Assembly: GCF_000444875.1 (NCBI RefSeq)
Contig: NC_021985.1
Location: forward strand, 1,426,001-1,490,000
Direction: 5' to 3'
Length of the DNA: 64,000 bases
Origin: Streptomyces collinus Tu 365
GTDB lineage: Bacteria > Actinomycetota > Actinomycetes > Streptomycetales > Streptomycetaceae
Shown: one piece after another, positions 63,614 through 64,000 of the stretch
Position numbering within the stretch: position 1 is the first letter of the stretch
Layout of the letters: each line of letters starts with the position of its first letter
Translations under genes and position numbers: made by a program
Notes under the pieces: generated by a model
Databases searched by the model: none
The model's input: the letters and a program-made list of their open reading frames with translations, nothing else
Told to the model about the DNA's origin: nothing

Positions 63614-64000
63614 CTACTCCTGCGGGGCGAGGGCGTCGTCCCGCGGAACGGGTTCGTCCGGGACCACCAGCTCAAGGGCGCCGCGCAGCAGCGTGCTGGA
63701 GGTGTGCATGGTGTACGGGAAGTAGACGACCTCGACGCCGACCTCGCCGAAGCGTCGTTCCAGCTCCTGCCACTTGGCCGTTCCCCGCCAGTCGTCGCCC
63801 TTGAAGACGACGTGGAAGCCGGTCTCCCGCCACCGCGCGTACTTGTCGTCCTCCTCCTCGACGACGGCGTCGTCGACGTGGCGCACGCTGCGGACGATCT
63901 CCAGGCGCTCGGAGAGCGGGATGACCGGGGGCCGGCCCTTCAGGCGCCGGGTCAGGTCGTCGGAGGTGACGCCCACGACGAGGCGGTCGCAGTGCCGGCG
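63614..64000 (-). CDS. Cytidylyltransferase-like (adenylyltransferase/TagD family) protein, N-terminus outside window
   Basis: 129 codons in frame to base 64000 without a start, so the N-terminal ~25 residues (including the HxGH motif) lie outside. Visible parts are HCDRLVVGVTSDD, PVIPLSERLEIVRSVRHVDDA, FHVVFKGDDWRGTAKW and YFPYTMHTSSTLLRGAL, the last matching the ISSTxxR-type motif of glycerol-3-phosphate cytidylyltransferases. Such enzymes activate small alcohol phosphates for wall polymers. It follows the beta-helix gene by 30 bp upstream on the same strand. Confidence 0.85.
   Translation of the reverse strand, partial: RRHCDRLVVGVTSDDLTRRLKGRPPVIPLSERLEIVRSVRHVDDAVVEEEDDKYARWRETGFHVVFKGDDWRGTAKWQELERRFGEVGVEVVYFPYTMHTSSTLLRGALELVVPDEPVPRDDALAPQE

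Overview
The window is high-G+C actinomycete DNA, almost certainly Streptomyces. Codon third positions are G/C, GTG starts are common, most starts have AGGAGG-like ribosome binding sites, Tat signal peptides occur, and there is a long sensor kinase of the conservon type. No rRNA, tRNA or CRISPR array was seen.

Bases 1-19.7 kb are ordinary chromosome. They hold a truncated nitrate/nitrite-sensing-type histidine kinase behind an MHYT membrane sensor, a methyltransferase, an alpha/beta hydrolase divergent from a PadR regulator with a clear dyad between them, an MpaB-like oxygenase, several small Streptomyces proteins and the remains of a phytase-like esterase. A xylose module follows (xylA divergent from xylB plus a ROK regulator). 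Next come an APC permease, an acetamidase/formamidase-type enzyme and a Tat-exported amidase, then a GAF regulator followed by an aldehyde dehydrogenase closed by a very strong terminator.

Bases about 19.7-44.1 kb are a complete extracellular contractile injection system (eCIS), the phage-tail-like particle of streptomycetes. One minus-strand operon runs from the sheath (33.8 kb) through tube, chaperone-like proteins, a 1,059-residue repetitive protein, a second tube protein, LysM hub, VgrG-like spike, PAAR tip, gp25, baseplate J and a gpI-like protein to a zinc-ribbon membrane protein. A second minus-strand operon carries a secreted beta-propeller protein, the DUF4255 cap and an AAA+ ATPase. 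Between them, on the plus strand, sits a DUF4157 protein with an HNH-like tail, a candidate cargo. A LuxR-type regulator and a divergent, frameshifted membrane protein flank the locus.

Bases 44.1-47.4 kb carry a metallophosphoesterase, a CdiI-type immunity homologue, a kinase remnant and an SRPBCC protein. Bases 47.9-57.1 kb are a compact biosynthetic operon. It encodes an adenylation-less Pls/PosA-type membrane synthetase, an NRPS module (half-condensation, adenylation, carrier, thioesterase), a SyrP-like Fe/2-oxoglutarate hydroxylase, and SbnB and SbnA, which make L-2,3-diaminopropionate. I infer a (poly)diaminopropionate-containing, possibly hydroxylated cationic product.

Bases 57.2-61.7 kb, convergent with it, are pqqABCDE followed by a PQQ-dependent sugar dehydrogenase, so cofactor and user are side by side. 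The window ends with a Tat-exported beta-helix protein and a truncated cytidylyltransferase-like gene.
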